In this document: one piece after another, positions 1 through 8,106 of the stretch
How the letters are laid out: the number at the start of each line of letters is the position of its first letter
Numbering within the stretch: position 1 is the first letter of the stretch
IMG/VR virus record: IMGVR_UViG_3300049459_000325
Coordinates: 1-22,549 of that record
Strand: one strand, 5' to 3'
Length of the DNA: 22,549 bases
Source of the DNA: a virus
The notes under the pieces: model-generated
Database searches by the model: none
The model's input: only the letters and a program-made list of their open reading frames with translations
Told to the model about the DNA's origin: nothing
Position numbers and translations under genes: made by a program

Positions 1-162
1 ACCGGCGTTAACCGGCAGGTCGACGAAGCGGCGCACCTTGCTGCCGTACTCGGGCCGCATCACCCGCGAGCCCAGCGGCGTGCCGAGGATGTCGGCAATG
101 GACTGGCGCAAGTGCTCGATGCCCGAGATTGGCAACCCCGTTTGGCGGTCCATTCCGATCAT
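1..162 (-). CDS. Baseplate assembly protein W (gp25-like), 3' part missing
   Basis: The first 54 residues are present; the gene runs off the left edge. The motif pattern (SGIEHLRQSIADILGTPLGSRVMRPEYGS) is typical of the GPW/gp25 family, which forms part of the wedge of contractile-tail baseplates. The ATG at 162 lies just after the stop of the 68-aa gene (stop codon at 169-167). It follows gpV and the 68-aa gene on the same strand, which matches the V-W order of P2-like baseplate operons. Family assignment is secure; the C-terminus cannot be seen. Confidence 0.85.
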   Translation of the reverse strand, partial: MIGMDRQTGLPISGIEHLRQSIADILGTPLGSRVMRPEYGSKVRRFVDLPVNAG

Positions 163-166
163 GGGT

Positions 167-373
167 TTACTCCGGCAAGCGCTGGAAAGCCGGGTCGCTG
201 TCGAGGAACGCCAGCGCCTCGGCGTCGGCACTGCTGACCGTGACCTTGCCGGCGGCCACCGCATGCGGCCGGCCGCTGTCCATGATCAGGGTCCGCGACG
301 TAAACGCGGTGTCCTGGTAGGTGATCGGCCGGGGGCTTTGCGCCTCGGCCTTGGGTGGAGTGGGATTGGCCAC
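167..373 (-). CDS. Small phage protein in baseplate operon, 68 aa
   Basis: This is a short soluble protein with no signal peptide or membrane segment. It starts with GTG at 373, preceded by GGAGAACACT, a good ribosome site. It sits between the gpV spike gene and the gp25-like gene, ending five bases before the latter's start. The N-terminal third is proline- and alanine-rich; the C-terminal third (SSADAEALAFLDSDPAFQRLPE) is acidic. No function is recognised. The position suggests a tail or baseplate accessory role (inference). It is the first gene after an internal terminator. Confidence 0.65.
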   Translation of the reverse strand: MANPTPPKAEAQSPRPITYQDTAFTSRTLIMDSGRPHAVAAGKVTVSSADAEALAFLDSDPAFQRLPE

Positions 374-390
374 AGTGTTCTCCAGGTAAC

Positions 391-413
391 AAAAAGCCCG
401 CGCGCGGCGGGCT
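391..413 (-). terminator. Rho-independent terminator inside the baseplate operon
   Basis: Read on the minus strand, a 7-bp GC stem (AGCCCGC pairing with GCGGGCT, arms 407-413 and 395-401) with a 5-base loop is followed by TTTTTG. It lies in the gap between gpV and the 68-aa gene. A terminator in mid-operon implies reduced or antiterminated expression of the downstream baseplate genes. Confidence 0.75.
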
Positions 414-430
414 GGTTAAAGGGTTGCGTT

Positions 431-1012
431 TTAGTGCTGGTGGTTCGGCGTGTTGCCGGCGGTGTCGATGATCGAGCCGCCGCCGAGAATGTCCGCCGTT
501 ACGCGTAACGCGCCGTTGATCTTTACGTCACCGTAAATCGTCACGTCACCGTCCAGGGCGATCGCGCCGGACGTCACCACCACGGCGTCATCCGTCACGG
601 TGGCGGCCGAACTGCCGACCGCAATTTCCACCGATCCGCTCGGCAGGACAATGCTGTAACGCTTGGCCTGCCAGTCATAGGTCAGTGAACCGCCATCGTC
701 GAACAGCCAGCGCTCGACATGGTCGCGGCTGTCCGGCGCCGGTCCCGCATTGCCGTACAGCCCCGGCACAAAGGTGCCTTGTGACACGTCACCGCTGGCA
801 CTGATCAACGCGCCCTGCTCGTTCATGCTCGGCACTCGCCAGTGCCGCGCCTTGCCGGCGGCCAGGCTGTGCCAACGCACCCAGGCGCTGGTCCATTCGC
901 CGTCCGAGACCCGACACACCGGCGGCACCGCCGCCAGGTCCAGGGCGACCACGTAGCACGGCTTGACCAGCCCGGCCAGCATGCGGTCATGCTCGGCGCC
1001 GGCGTAACTCAT
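431..1012 (-). CDS. Baseplate assembly protein V, central tail spike
   Basis: The 193-aa protein resembles phage gpV, the spike at the tip of contractile tails that pierces the cell envelope. An N-terminal OB-fold-like part (about residues 1-95) is followed by beta-rich repeats (IALDGDVTIYGDVKINGALRV, about 150-170). The C-terminus ends in TPNHQH, an HxH motif that in gpV-type spikes coordinates iron at the apex. The ATG at 1012 overlaps the stop of the gp37-like gene (ATGA) and has a GGGGGAAAC ribosome site. Length is close to P2 gpV (about 210 aa). Confidence 0.9.
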   Translation of the reverse strand: MSYAGAEHDRMLAGLVKPCYVVALDLAAVPPVCRVSDGEWTSAWVRWHSLAAGKARHWRVPSMNEQGALISASGDVSQGTFVPGLYGNAGPAPDSRDHVERWLFDDGGSLTYDWQAKRYSIVLPSGSVEIAVGSSAATVTDDAVVVTSGAIALDGDVTIYGDVKINGALRVTADILGGGSIIDTAGNTPNHQH

Positions 1013-1557
1013 GTTTCCCCCGGCGCCACCAGCGGCGCGTCAGAATCAACCGCGCCAGGGTGAACGCCGAACAGCATCGAGCCGGGCGGCTCATCCTCCC
1101 AGGGCCATTCAAACTCGCCAAAGTGCACGACTTGAAACCACTCGACGACCCACACGCAGTATTGCGCCAACTCCGGCACCGAGCCGTCCGGCAGCACCTG
1201 GATATGCGTCGGTTCCTCCACAAAGTCCACGCCCCAATACTGCCCATCCAACACCACCGCCACGCGGCTGGCCAAAATGGCCGCCTGCAACGGCGCGCGC
1301 TTACGGGTCGCATCGACCAGCACCGCCGCCTGAAACCGGCACTTCAAGGCGGTTTTGCCCGTGCCGGTGGCCGGCGCCGGCGCGGCCCCGGTCATCGCAA
1401 ACAACAGAGCCGGTTCGCCCATGTCCTGGCCCAACTCGGCATAGGCCTCGACATGTCTGAAGGCCGGTATGCGCGCCTTAAACTCGGCCTCAATGGCCTG
1501 ATGCAAGGCCGTCAGCTCACTGACAGCGGCCTCATTGGATATCGTCTGTTCGCTCAT
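1009..1557 (-). CDS. Gp37-like phage tail/head-tail protein, 182 aa
   Basis: The protein resembles the Gp37 group of Mu-like and lambda/P2-mosaic phages, small structural proteins placed between head completion and tail genes. Visible features are an N-terminal helix (SELTALHQAIEAEFKARIPAF) and a central block with TALKCRFQAAVLVDATRK, followed by a tryptophan-rich segment (VWVVEWFQVVHFGEFEWPWE). The ATG at 1557 (MSEQT) is chosen; an in-frame extension to 1596 exists but would overlap the upstream gene more deeply. It overlaps the gpFII-like gene by 26 bp and gpV by 4 bp, so it is translationally coupled to both. The exact family name is less certain than the structural role. Confidence 0.65.
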   Translation of the reverse strand: MSEQTISNEAAVSELTALHQAIEAEFKARIPAFRHVEAYAELGQDMGEPALLFAMTGAAPAPATGTGKTALKCRFQAAVLVDATRKRAPLQAAILASRVAVVLDGQYWGVDFVEEPTHIQVLPDGSVPELAQYCVWVVEWFQVVHFGEFEWPWEDEPPGSMLFGVHPGAVDSDAPLVAPGET

Positions 1558-1912
1558 TGTCCGCCCCCAGCACCAGGTCAACCATGCCCGCGCCATCCGG
1601 CTCAGGCCTGACCAGCTTGTAACGCCCGCCGCCGTCTTCGGGCGTCAGGTCGATGGTGATAAATGCCCCACGCACCACCTTGGCGGCATCCACCGCCCGC
1701 ACCGTGAAAGTGGGCTCTTTGACCGGATCGGCATTGATCGTCGCGCCAAGGCGATTACCGCTCGCCTTGGCGCCGATCTGCGCCCCGAGGAAAGGCGACG
1801 CAAACGCGCCGCGAATCGTCGAGCCATCCGCCAGGGTGGCCTGATCGCCGAGGCGATCGACCAGCACCGAGTCCATCCGCGCCGCCCGCTCGCGAAAGCG
1901 ATCAGCGCCCAT
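1532..1912 (-). CDS. Head-tail joining protein, gpFII-like
   Basis: The 126-aa protein has the size, composition and place of lambda gpFII/Gifsy-2 type head-tail connector proteins, which finish the head and provide the tail attachment surface. Recognisable parts are an N-terminal MGADRFRERAARMDSVLVDRLGD helix and a beta-rich second half (EPTFTVRAVDAAKVVRGAFITIDL). Its ATG at 1912 overlaps the stop of the DUF2190 gene (TGATG). The neighbours, DUF2190 upstream and gp37-like downstream, fit a head-completion role. Confidence 0.65.
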   Translation of the reverse strand: MGADRFRERAARMDSVLVDRLGDQATLADGSTIRGAFASPFLGAQIGAKASGNRLGATINADPVKEPTFTVRAVDAAKVVRGAFITIDLTPEDGGGRYKLVRPEPDGAGMVDLVLGADNERTDDIQ

Positions 1913-2226
1913 CAGGGGATCAGCAATGCGGTGGCCACGTTGCTGACCATGTCGCTGGTCAACTTGCCGAACGGCACCGACCCAGCGGTGGCCGGCGCCA
2001 CCAGCACTCCGTCCTTGACGTTGACCTTCTGCCCCGTCGTCAGCGCGCCGTTAGCCGCCACACGCCACTCACCACGGGTAAAGCCCACCAGCTTGGTGCC
2101 GGCCGGGCCACCACTGATCGGGACCAGCACCAGGTCATTGATCACCACCGGCACGCCGGCCACTGCGCCACCGGCCGGTGCGATAAAGTCCAGGGTCTCG
2201 CCGCTGCTTACACCATTTTTAGCCAT
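1912..2226 (-). CDS. DUF2190 family protein, probable capsid decoration protein
   Basis: The 104-aa protein is a clear DUF2190 member: after the start come GETLDFIAPAGG, then GVPVVINDLVLVPISGGPAGT and EWRVAANGALTTGQKVNVKDG, the usual beta-rich pattern. Such genes stand next to the major capsid gene in many phages and are thought to stabilise the shell (family knowledge and inference). The ATG at 2226 is preceded by AGGAGAAATGGTAC. The gene is separated from the upstream capsid gene by an internal terminator. Confidence 0.75.
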   Translation of the reverse strand: MAKNGVSSGETLDFIAPAGGAVAGVPVVINDLVLVPISGGPAGTKLVGFTRGEWRVAANGALTTGQKVNVKDGVLVAPATAGSVPFGKLTSDMVSNVATALLIP

Positions 2227-2242
2227 GTACCATTTCTCCTGC

Positions 2243-2277
2243 CTACTGAAACAACAAGCCCCGCTCTAGGCGGGGCT
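2243..2277 (-). terminator. Terminator between capsid gene and DUF2190 gene
   Basis: On the minus strand an 8-bp stem (AGCCCCGC pairing with GCGGGGCT, arms 2270-2277 and 2257-2264) with a 5-base loop is followed by TGTTGTTTC. The T-tract is interrupted, so it may be partial. It would set the ratio of capsid to downstream tail proteins unless antiterminated. Confidence 0.6.
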
Positions 2278-2296
2278 CCGGGAATTGCTGCGCGGC

Positions 2297-4363
2297 TTAG
2301 GCGCCGTTCGACCTGTTCAGGCCGCGCGAATCCAGCGGCGCCACGCCGGCATCGATCCGCACCTTGGACGTCACACCGTCGATGGTGAAGCCCTGCTGCT
2401 GCTCCAGGTACGGCAGCTCGACACCGTCCAGGTACGCCACTTCGATGGTGTCGGTGCCCTTCTTGGCCGCCAGATACCAGGCGGTCGCCGACGCATCGTC
2501 CAGGCGCGGTTCGGCGATCACATCGGCAAAGTTGCGGATCGGGTTGTCGATGCCGGCATTGGTGTCGGCACCTGGCACCGAGGCCGAGCGGATCAATTGT
2601 TTGGCCTTGTCTTCCAGCGCCACCGGCACCAGCACGAAGGCTGGGCGGATGTTCAAGGTACGGGCCCGCTCTTTCGAGTCCTTATCAACCTGGCCTTTCT
2701 GCAAGGCCATGGCGGTCTTGGCCTTGCTCAGCGAATCGATCGACAGCGCCGAACCGGCACCGGTGAACAGGTTCTTGTGCGCCACGTCGAACAACGCCTT
2801 GCCGTCGCTCATCAGCGGGTTGTTGATCAGGGTGTCATACACCAAATCACCAATGGTGCCGCGTGCGGCCTCGCCCATGCGTCTTGGCACGGTGGTCAGC
2901 TGATCCAGGTCATCGTTGAGGATGGCCTGGCGGGTGATCGAGAACAGCTCACCGTAGGTCGCCAGGCGAATGGTTTCGCCACGGTCGCCGGTGGTGATGT
3001 ACTTGTATTCAGCGCCCGGGCGCACTTCGCGCAGGCTGGTGAACTCGCCCATACCCACGCGCTTGGCGGTTTTGAAGTCGCTCAGGCGACCGGTTTTGGT
3101 CCACAGATGGAAGGTTTCGGCGGCTTCTTCCCAACCCTGCAACACCGACTTGGCGGCAATGTCGACCAGGATATTGCCAAAGTCGCTGGAATCATGGGTG
3201 AACGCCATGCCGACCATCTGCATCGGGGCCATCGAGCCGACCAAGATGCCGCGATCCGCCAACGACGCACGGGCCAGCTCGCGCAGACTCATGTGGTTAT
3301 AGGCGTTATCCGCCTGGGCTTCGGCCTGGCCGGTTCGGCTGGCCAAGGACGCACGCACCGAGTCGCCCACCAGGTTGCCGTTGCTGACATGGCCGGGGTG
3401 ACGCAGGCCAGGGCCGCCGGTCGGGGTAGTGTTGGCCCCCAGGGCCACCAGCAGCTTTTCGCGAGCGGTGGCCACGCTGCACTCCATGTCGTTGAGGCAG
3501 ACATTCAGCAGCTCGGCATGGCCGGTGCCAAAACCACCAAACGCCGCGGTGATTTCGTTACGGCGGGTGGTGTTTTCCGCCATCACCTGCGCGCGGATTT
3601 GCTCCGGGGTCAGGGCCGAACCGCTGGGGGCCGGCGCGGGAGCGGGAGCCGGCGCAGGTGCAGGAGCAGGCGGGGTAACCGAACCGCGCGGGTTGAATTG
3701 AGCCTTGAACTCGGGGGGCATATTGGTGAACTCCTGAATGCGGTTGGAATTGATTTGGCCAAAGGCCGTGAGCGGATCGAGAACTTTGTCAGCGAAGCCG
3801 GCCGCCACCGCTTCGCTGCCAAACATCCAGGTTTCAGCATTGAGTAATGCGTAGATTTCTTCGGCGGTCTTGCCGGTCTTGGTCATATAGGCCTGGACCA
3901 ACGAGCCCTCGACCTGATCGAGCAGCTCGGCATACTTGCGCATGTCATCGGCGTCACCGCCCTGAATGCCCCAGGGCTTGTGCACCATGATCGCGGCGTT
4001 TTCGGGAATGCTGATCAGGTCGCAGGCCATCAGTATCACGCTGCCCATGGACGCCGCCAGGCTGCCCACGGTGCCCTCTACGCGGGACGGGTGATGCTTG
4101 AGGATGTTGTAAATCGCCAGGCCGTCGAACACGTCGCCGCCGGGTGATTGCATGTACAGCTTGATAAGCGACACATCGCCAAGCGCCTTGAGGTCCTTGG
4201 CGAACTGCTTGGCGGTAATGCCCCAGGCGCCAATCTCGTCTTCAATGCGCAGCTCAGCGACACCGGCCGCCGCGCGCATGGAATACCAGCTTTCGCCCTG
4301 GGGCTTAGGCGCCGCTGTTGAGCCCCTGGGTCGCATGAGCGGCTTATTTTTTTTTCGTTTCAT
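2297..4363 (-). CDS. ClpP-like prohead protease fused to gpT-like major capsid protein
   Basis: A single 688-aa protein contains two head functions. Residues about 25-205 are a ClpP/S14 serine protease: IKLYMQSPGGDVFDGLAIYN, then GSLAASMGS with the likely nucleophile Ser105, and VHKPWG with His128. A low-complexity Pro-Ala stretch (about 231-246) links to a helical segment (250-310) that could act as a scaffold. The rest is the capsid domain, with EYKYITTGDRGETIRLATYGELFSITRQA and LINNPLMSDGKALF resembling Mu gpT. This protease/capsid fusion is known in Pseudomonas prophages. The ATG at 4363 overlaps the portal stop by 20 bp and has GGAAGAA upstream; an alternative ATG lies at 4336. The frame stays open upstream to 4552, but that part lies inside the portal gene. 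Confidence 0.85.
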   Translation of the reverse strand: MKRKKNKPLMRPRGSTAAPKPQGESWYSMRAAAGVAELRIEDEIGAWGITAKQFAKDLKALGDVSLIKLYMQSPGGDVFDGLAIYNILKHHPSRVEGTVGSLAASMGSVILMACDLISIPENAAIMVHKPWGIQGGDADDMRKYAELLDQVEGSLVQAYMTKTGKTAEEIYALLNAETWMFGSEAVAAGFADKVLDPLTAFGQINSNRIQEFTNMPPEFKAQFNPRGSVTPPAPAPAPAPAPAPAPSGSALTPEQIRAQVMAENTTRRNEITAAFGGFGTGHAELLNVCLNDMECSVATAREKLLVALGANTTPTGGPGLRHPGHVSNGNLVGDSVRASLASRTGQAEAQADNAYNHMSLRELARASLADRGILVGSMAPMQMVGMAFTHDSSDFGNILVDIAAKSVLQGWEEAAETFHLWTKTGRLSDFKTAKRVGMGEFTSLREVRPGAEYKYITTGDRGETIRLATYGELFSITRQAILNDDLDQLTTVPRRMGEAARGTIGDLVYDTLINNPLMSDGKALFDVAHKNLFTGAGSALSIDSLSKAKTAMALQKGQVDKDSKERARTLNIRPAFVLVPVALEDKAKQLIRSASVPGADTNAGIDNPIRNFADVIAEPRLDDASATAWYLAAKKGTDTIEVAYLDGVELPYLEQQQGFTIDGVTSKVRIDAGVAPLDSRGLNRSNGA

Positions 4364-5843
4364 CGGGTTTGTTCTTCCCGTAGTACAGGTGATAGGCGTC
4401 CGAGCTGAAAACCAGCCCTTTTTCCCGGTTGGTTTGAATCTCCGCCGTGCGCGTGCGTTTAAGCTCCTGAGGGTTGCGCTGACGCGCCCGAGCCACCTCG
4501 GCCTCATCGGCGAAACCCGCCTCCACAAGAATTTTCCAGGCGTTGGCCTCATGCACCGGGTTGATCCAGGGCATCACCGGCCCCTGATAGATCGCGCCGT
4601 AAACGGTGCGCGGGTCGACGTCCCCCGGCACTTTCAGCACGCCGCTCACAATCGCGATCCGCAACCACTCGCGGTACACCCGGCGACACCAGTAGTCGAT
4701 GAATTCGTGCTGCAACAGGTCGTAACCCAACTGCCCCTCGACCAGCTCCTGACGCTGCGCCGAATAGGTGCCGTCGTAGCTGCGGGCCACACTGGAATAC
4801 GTGCCCCGGGTGCCGGCCGCCACCGCCTTGAGCTGACCGTTACGGAAGCCCTCCAGGAACGGGTTGGGCCGGTTGCTTTCGATCATGCCGACGTCTTCAC
4901 CCGGCAACAGCGTGTCGACCACCACCCCGGGGGCCAGCGGAAAAGTCCGCTCCGGCGCCTGGGTCTTGGCGGGCACGAAGTCGTCCGGCGTGCCCTTCTT
5001 GATGTACATGGCCAGCGCGGCACTGATCCGCGCGGCCACTCGCTCGCTTTCCTCGTAATCCTTGATGTCCGCCAAACGAACCAACACCGCGTGCAACAAC
5101 GGCTGGCCACGGTTCTGGCCAATCCGTTTGCGGTGCGCGATGTGAATCATCCGATCGGCCGGCACGGCCTTGGTATCGAGCGTCAGCCCGTAGCCCAGGC
5201 CATCGCCCGGATGTTGCTTGAGTAGGTGATAGGCCTTGGCCCGTCGCCAGCTATTGCGCTCGATGCCCTGGACAATGCCCTTGGCCAGGTCCGTGTAACT
5301 CCACGGCAGGTAATCGGGCTCCAGTAGCTCCAGGGCAAACGGCACCGCATGCAGGTGCTCATAGTTGGCCACTCTGCCGATCAGCATTTGCGCCAGGCCT
5401 TCACCGTCGCGTAACCAGGTGCGGCACATGAGGCGTTCCATTTGCGGCCGCGACAACTCGCCCGAGGTTTCCGGCGACAGCGACCACTCCGACCAGGCCG
5501 CCTTGATCGCGGCGGCAAAGTCCAGGTGCACATCGCCGGCATGCGTCAGCGGAATGGGCTCGACGGAAATGCCCGGGCCACCCACCACGCGTTCCTCCAG
5601 GCGATCAAACAACCCGGTAACAATGTCGTGATCCTCGTCCAGCTTGCGGCACTGCTCGCGCAGCGAAACCGCCGCTTTCTGTAACGACTTATTCGCACTG
5701 CCCGACTGTTTTTTAGCCTTGTGCGTGCGGGTCACGTCCGCCGCCTCAAACGCCTGAATCACATTGCGCGCCCGCAAGCGCTGGGCCACAGCACCGGGAA
5801 ACACCGGCGCCAGGACCCGGTCGAGCAAATTCATGCGACTCAT
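4344..5843 (-). CDS. Phage portal protein, lambda gpB family
   Basis: The 499-aa protein forms the dodecameric ring at one head vertex through which DNA enters and leaves. Family marks include LREQCRKLDEDHDIVTGLFDRLEERVVG, TWLRDGEGLAQML, LELLEPDYLPW and GQLKAVAAGTRGTYSSVARSYDGTYSAQRQE. Length is near lambda gpB (533 aa). The ATG at 5843 overlaps the gpW stop (ATGA); a second in-frame ATG at 5834 is possible. The C-terminus is encoded by an uninterrupted run of nine A (4347-4355) within the overlap with the protease-capsid gene. Confidence 0.9.
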   Translation of the reverse strand: MSRMNLLDRVLAPVFPGAVAQRLRARNVIQAFEAADVTRTHKAKKQSGSANKSLQKAAVSLREQCRKLDEDHDIVTGLFDRLEERVVGGPGISVEPIPLTHAGDVHLDFAAAIKAAWSEWSLSPETSGELSRPQMERLMCRTWLRDGEGLAQMLIGRVANYEHLHAVPFALELLEPDYLPWSYTDLAKGIVQGIERNSWRRAKAYHLLKQHPGDGLGYGLTLDTKAVPADRMIHIAHRKRIGQNRGQPLLHAVLVRLADIKDYEESERVAARISAALAMYIKKGTPDDFVPAKTQAPERTFPLAPGVVVDTLLPGEDVGMIESNRPNPFLEGFRNGQLKAVAAGTRGTYSSVARSYDGTYSAQRQELVEGQLGYDLLQHEFIDYWCRRVYREWLRIAIVSGVLKVPGDVDPRTVYGAIYQGPVMPWINPVHEANAWKILVEAGFADEAEVARARQRNPQELKRTRTAEIQTNREKGLVFSSDAYHLYYGKNKPDETKKK

Positions 5844-6055
5844 TCAAACGTCGCCAGGGAATAACCCGGGCGCCCCCCCGCGGCGGCATTCTGCTGTGCC
5901 GCCAGGCGGCGCTCCCATTCCAGCCGACCCGCCCGAATCTGCGGCAGGTCGGCCATCACCTGCTTGCGGCCGGCGAAAATAATTTCCTTGCCCTCCAGCA
6001 CGGCCATTTCGGCCTCCAGATAGCGGTCGACCATCGCCTGTGCATTCACAGCCAT
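5840..6055 (-). CDS. gpW-like head completion protein
   Basis: The 71-aa protein begins MAVNAQAMVDRYLEAEMAVLEGKEIIF and contains the helix RAGRLEWERRLAAQQN. This is the two-helix pattern of lambda gpW, which closes the filled head and forms part of the tail attachment site. Its length matches the family (68-75 aa). Position between large terminase and portal is the lambda order A-W-B. It overlaps the terminase gene by 10 bp and the portal gene by 4 bp. Confidence 0.85.
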   Translation of the reverse strand: MAVNAQAMVDRYLEAEMAVLEGKEIIFAGRKQVMADLPQIRAGRLEWERRLAAQQNAAAGGRPGYSLATFE

Positions 6056-8106
6056 GCGCCTTGTCCTGTAGTGATCCAGCCACCGGCAGGCGCCGGCTCA
6101 GCTGCGGGTTGAAGGTCCGCCGGTTCCGGCACGGGGGCCGGGGCGGGTGTCTCGATAGGCTCAGCGGCCGCTTGCGACTGCTCAATTTCCGATTGCTCGT
6201 CGTCGGGCTCATCGTCGGGCTGGGCGTAGTCTTGCGGCAGCCCCTTGGCCAGCTCGTCCAGGTCCAGACCGAAACGCTGCTGGCTGATTCGCAAGGCCGC
6301 GAGCACGTACACGAAGTTATCCAGGGCCTCGTTGCGCTTCTTGCTGGCATCCCAGCGGAACACCCGCCGCCCCTTAATCACGACCCACTTCTTGGTCTCC
6401 GACGTGAGCTGTTTCAGCTCGTCGTCATCGCAAATGTCGTCATTGAGCGGGAAGTGCACGCAGCCAGGCACCGGCTGGTCGCCGTTGGGCGGCAACTTCA
6501 GGCGGTTGTAAATCAGCTCTTTGGCGTTATCCGTGCCCACCTCGGTCAGGTAGGTTTTGCTTTTCTTCTCTTTCTTGCGCGGCATGTTGGCAATGGGCTT
6601 GCCGTAGGTGCTGGCCCCGAAAATCGGGATCACCCAATGCACGCCATGCTTGCGGCTCTCGGCCCGGACCTCATCGGAATAGTGGCCGCCGGCGTCCCAG
6701 CACCAACGCTCGACGCCCATAACCTGGCCATCGGCCCGCATGAACTGGCGATGCAGCTCAATGCCCACTTTGCGCCGCAACTCGACGCTGGCCGGGTCGC
6801 CGTACAAGATGAACCGGTGTACCAGCCAGCTTTCCTCACCAGCACCAAATGCCCAGACTCGGCCCTCATAGCGGTCGTCTTGGGTATCGACGGAACCGAA
6901 CAGCGCCACGCCTCGGCCAGGCACCTGCGCGTGATACATCTCGCGACGATCGCGCAGCTGCTCCCAGCTGACTTTTTCCGACTGGTCTTCTTCCCACACC
7001 TCGCCCAGGGTGGTGTTGACGAAGGTCTTGAGCTTGCCCAGGTCCTTGCCGACTTCCAGCCGCTCGGCCGCAATGTCGACCCAGGTGGTGAACGTCGAAT
7101 AGATCGTCCAGATATGAAATGTGACCGAGCGCGGGGTGTTGATCGGCTGATCATTCTTGCCGAACCACTCCATGCCGTTGCGGGTCCAGATGCCGGTGTA
7201 ATCGCAGATATACCGGCCGGTGTTCGACGCCTCGACCATCTCGTGATATTCGAAAGTGCCGCCCTGGCAGTGCTCGCACAGATACCAGGCGCTTTCGACT
7301 TCGCCCAGCTCGTCCTTGCGCCACTTGAGCCCATAGGGATCGTCTTTGCCGCCCCACTTTAGGTACTGCTCGCCGCCACAGCAGGGCGGCTTGATGTGAA
7401 AGCGCAAGAAGTGCGGCGACTTCTCGGCCGCCCGGCTGATCTGGCACTGCCCGGCAATGCCGAGCGTGGAACCGCGTATCGATTTCTTGTAGGTCGCTCC
7501 CTCAAGGCGCTTATCCCCCAAGGAAGTTGGCGAGCCCTCCCCCTCAATGTCGTGATCGAATTTCGACAGCTCGTCGTAAATCACCTCGTCCGGGCTTTTC
7601 TCACGGTAGTTACGGGCCGCCTTGCCACCCAGGCACCACAACATTTTCTGGTTTTCGAAACGCTTGGCGTCTTGCGTGTTGTCGCTGTTCTTTTTGCCCG
7701 ACCAGGGCGCCAAGGCCAGCAGCACCGGTACGTCACGAATCATCGTGTCGACGTGCCGTTTCATCAGCTCGTCAGCATCGGGATCGGTCGGGCAGTAGCT
7801 CAGCACGTTGCGTTTTTTGTGCTGGATCTTGTAGCCGATGTTCGCCATCAACATCTTGGTGTAACCAACGCGGGCCGACTTGTGCAGGTTGAACACCCGG
7901 ATCAGGTCGTTGCCCATGGCGTTGAGAATGGCCACCTGAAACGCGGCCGTCTCCCAGCGCCCTTGCTGGTAGGAGGATTCCGACGATAGATAAAAATGTT
8001 TGTCGGCCCACTCCACCGCTGTCATCGGTGGTTCTTTGTACAGCGAATCAAGTCCCCGGCGAACAGCCTCAGCCAGACCCCTGATCCAAGGTGGCGATGT
8101 AGTCAT
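6046..8106 (-). CDS. Terminase large subunit, lambda GpA family
   Basis: The 686-aa DNA-packaging motor protein has an N-terminal ATPase and a C-terminal nuclease. The Walker A-like motif KSARVGYTK lies at about 76-84 and the Walker B segment DEVIYDEL at 173-180. CC (242-243) and CEHC (277-280) could bind zinc. The nuclease part begins near GSVDTQDDRYEGRVWAFG (about 404-421, Asp407) and continues with WCWDAGGHYSDE. The acidic, Pro/Ala-rich tail fits a portal-binding tail. The ATG at 8106 has GGAG eight bases upstream and overlaps the small subunit gene by 38 bp; the frame extends to 8163 but without a better start. Confidence 0.92.
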   Translation of the reverse strand: MTTSPPWIRGLAEAVRRGLDSLYKEPPMTAVEWADKHFYLSSESSYQQGRWETAAFQVAILNAMGNDLIRVFNLHKSARVGYTKMLMANIGYKIQHKKRNVLSYCPTDPDADELMKRHVDTMIRDVPVLLALAPWSGKKNSDNTQDAKRFENQKMLWCLGGKAARNYREKSPDEVIYDELSKFDHDIEGEGSPTSLGDKRLEGATYKKSIRGSTLGIAGQCQISRAAEKSPHFLRFHIKPPCCGGEQYLKWGGKDDPYGLKWRKDELGEVESAWYLCEHCQGGTFEYHEMVEASNTGRYICDYTGIWTRNGMEWFGKNDQPINTPRSVTFHIWTIYSTFTTWVDIAAERLEVGKDLGKLKTFVNTTLGEVWEEDQSEKVSWEQLRDRREMYHAQVPGRGVALFGSVDTQDDRYEGRVWAFGAGEESWLVHRFILYGDPASVELRRKVGIELHRQFMRADGQVMGVERWCWDAGGHYSDEVRAESRKHGVHWVIPIFGASTYGKPIANMPRKKEKKSKTYLTEVGTDNAKELIYNRLKLPPNGDQPVPGCVHFPLNDDICDDDELKQLTSETKKWVVIKGRRVFRWDASKKRNEALDNFVYVLAALRISQQRFGLDLDELAKGLPQDYAQPDDEPDDEQSEIEQSQAAAEPIETPAPAPVPEPADLQPAAEPAPAGGWITTGQGAWL

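Noticed and set aside
3605-3671. Tandem-like repeat in the capsid gene
   Set aside because: It encodes the Pro-Ala linker; a low-complexity coding repeat and not a mobile or CRISPR repeat.
2285-3847. 520-codon open frame on the plus strand
   Set aside because: It is antisense to the protease/capsid gene; the translation is Arg/Gly/His-rich without any family pattern, typical of the reverse of GC-rich genes.
4152-5225. 357-codon plus-strand frame
   Set aside because: Shadow of the portal and protease genes on the opposite strand.
6040-7362. 440-codon plus-strand frame
   Set aside because: It lies antisense to the large terminase, which has clear motifs; no ribosome site or recognisable domain.
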